DNA of 64,000 nt from an uncultured Lachnospiraceae bacterium (lineage in GTDB: Bacteria > Bacillota > Clostridia > Lachnospirales > Lachnospiraceae). Below, piece after piece: positions 63,203 through 64,000 of the stretch (positions within the stretch are counted from its first letter, which is position 1; each line of letters opens with the position of its first letter). The notes below the pieces were generated by a model that was given only the letters and a program-made list of their open reading frames with translations, did no database searches and had not been told where the DNA came from. The stretch spans positions 1-64,000 of the forward strand of contig CAMWQW010000007.1 in NCBI GenBank assembly GCA_947176505.1, in the 5' to 3' direction. The position numbers and the translations under genes were made by a program.

Positions 63203-64000
<798 letters not shown>

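Overview
This is a gene-dense, low-to-moderate GC chromosomal segment from an anaerobic Firmicute, most likely a member of the Lachnospiraceae (Clostridia). The grounds are the gene set and order: Prp-processed L27, TIGR03960/TIGR03936/RNase G next to rplU-prp-rpmA-obgE, short HisG with HisZ, RecU, a YlbJ-like protein, a lexA/LysM divergent pair and a LeuC2/LeuD2-type isomerase. The taxon is inferred from gene families; no database search was possible. I saw no rRNA, tRNA, CRISPR array, prophage or intact insertion sequence. Most genes are on the minus strand.

Layout. 1-5.3 kb: cytidylate-kinase-like protein, a decayed phosphate-binding-protein fragment, dtd, an AI-2E-family transporter, then a plus-strand operon HIT protein / 18-codon ORF / TtcA-like ATPase / tyrosine recombinase. 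5.3-7.1 kb: an SOS module, with a LysM protein and lexA divergent around several LexA boxes, then a DUF378 protein. 7.1-23.6 kb: the conserved run TIGR03960, TIGR03936, RNase G, rplU, prp, rpmA, obgE, yhbY, nadD, yqeK, rsfS. It is interrupted twice: by a MerR/YbjQ/CPBP module after TIGR03936, and by a Nudix / UbiA-type prenyltransferase / HAD phosphatase / large membrane protein / B12-radical-SAM cassette between RNase G and rplU. That cassette is the strongest candidate here for an uncharacterised pathway, possibly lipid-linked pentose donor synthesis and use. 23.7-29.8 kb: histidine operon hisZ-hisG-hisD-hisB and a HisF-like/HisI/HisE fusion, with its promoter and terminator. 29.8-33.5 kb: recU, RluA-family synthase, a membrane protein of unknown function, a YbaK-type editing protein and an SDR.

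33.6-40.7 kb: ECF sigma factor with overlapping zinc-finger anti-sigma and a recognisable ECF-type promoter, a paired ABC exporter, and a LytTR response regulator with GHKL kinase. 40.9-43.4 kb: plus-strand XpaC/TelA pair. 43.5-51.2 kb: YgiQ radical SAM protein, HAD, RsuA, YlbJ-like protein, a membrane-anchored amidase with an arginine-rich tail, a coiled-coil protein, coaD, rsmD. 51.3-55.7 kb: a type II topoisomerase pair (ParC/ParE type) separated by a 46-bp tandem repeat. 55.8-60.7 kb: hybrid sensor kinase, a TTG-start protein of unknown function, a diguanylate cyclase, a hypothetical protein. 60.7-64 kb: leuD, leuC, a TetR regulator and the 3' part of ilvC, which runs off the window.

A dispersed element (a palindromic TTTGC-AAGCAAA core, then a hairpin and a T-run on the plus strand) directly abuts the stop codons of three unrelated minus-strand genes. 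The ECF promoter, MerR promoter, L21 leader, LexA operators and his promoter were read directly from the sequence. Start codons were chosen by Shine-Dalgarno fit.
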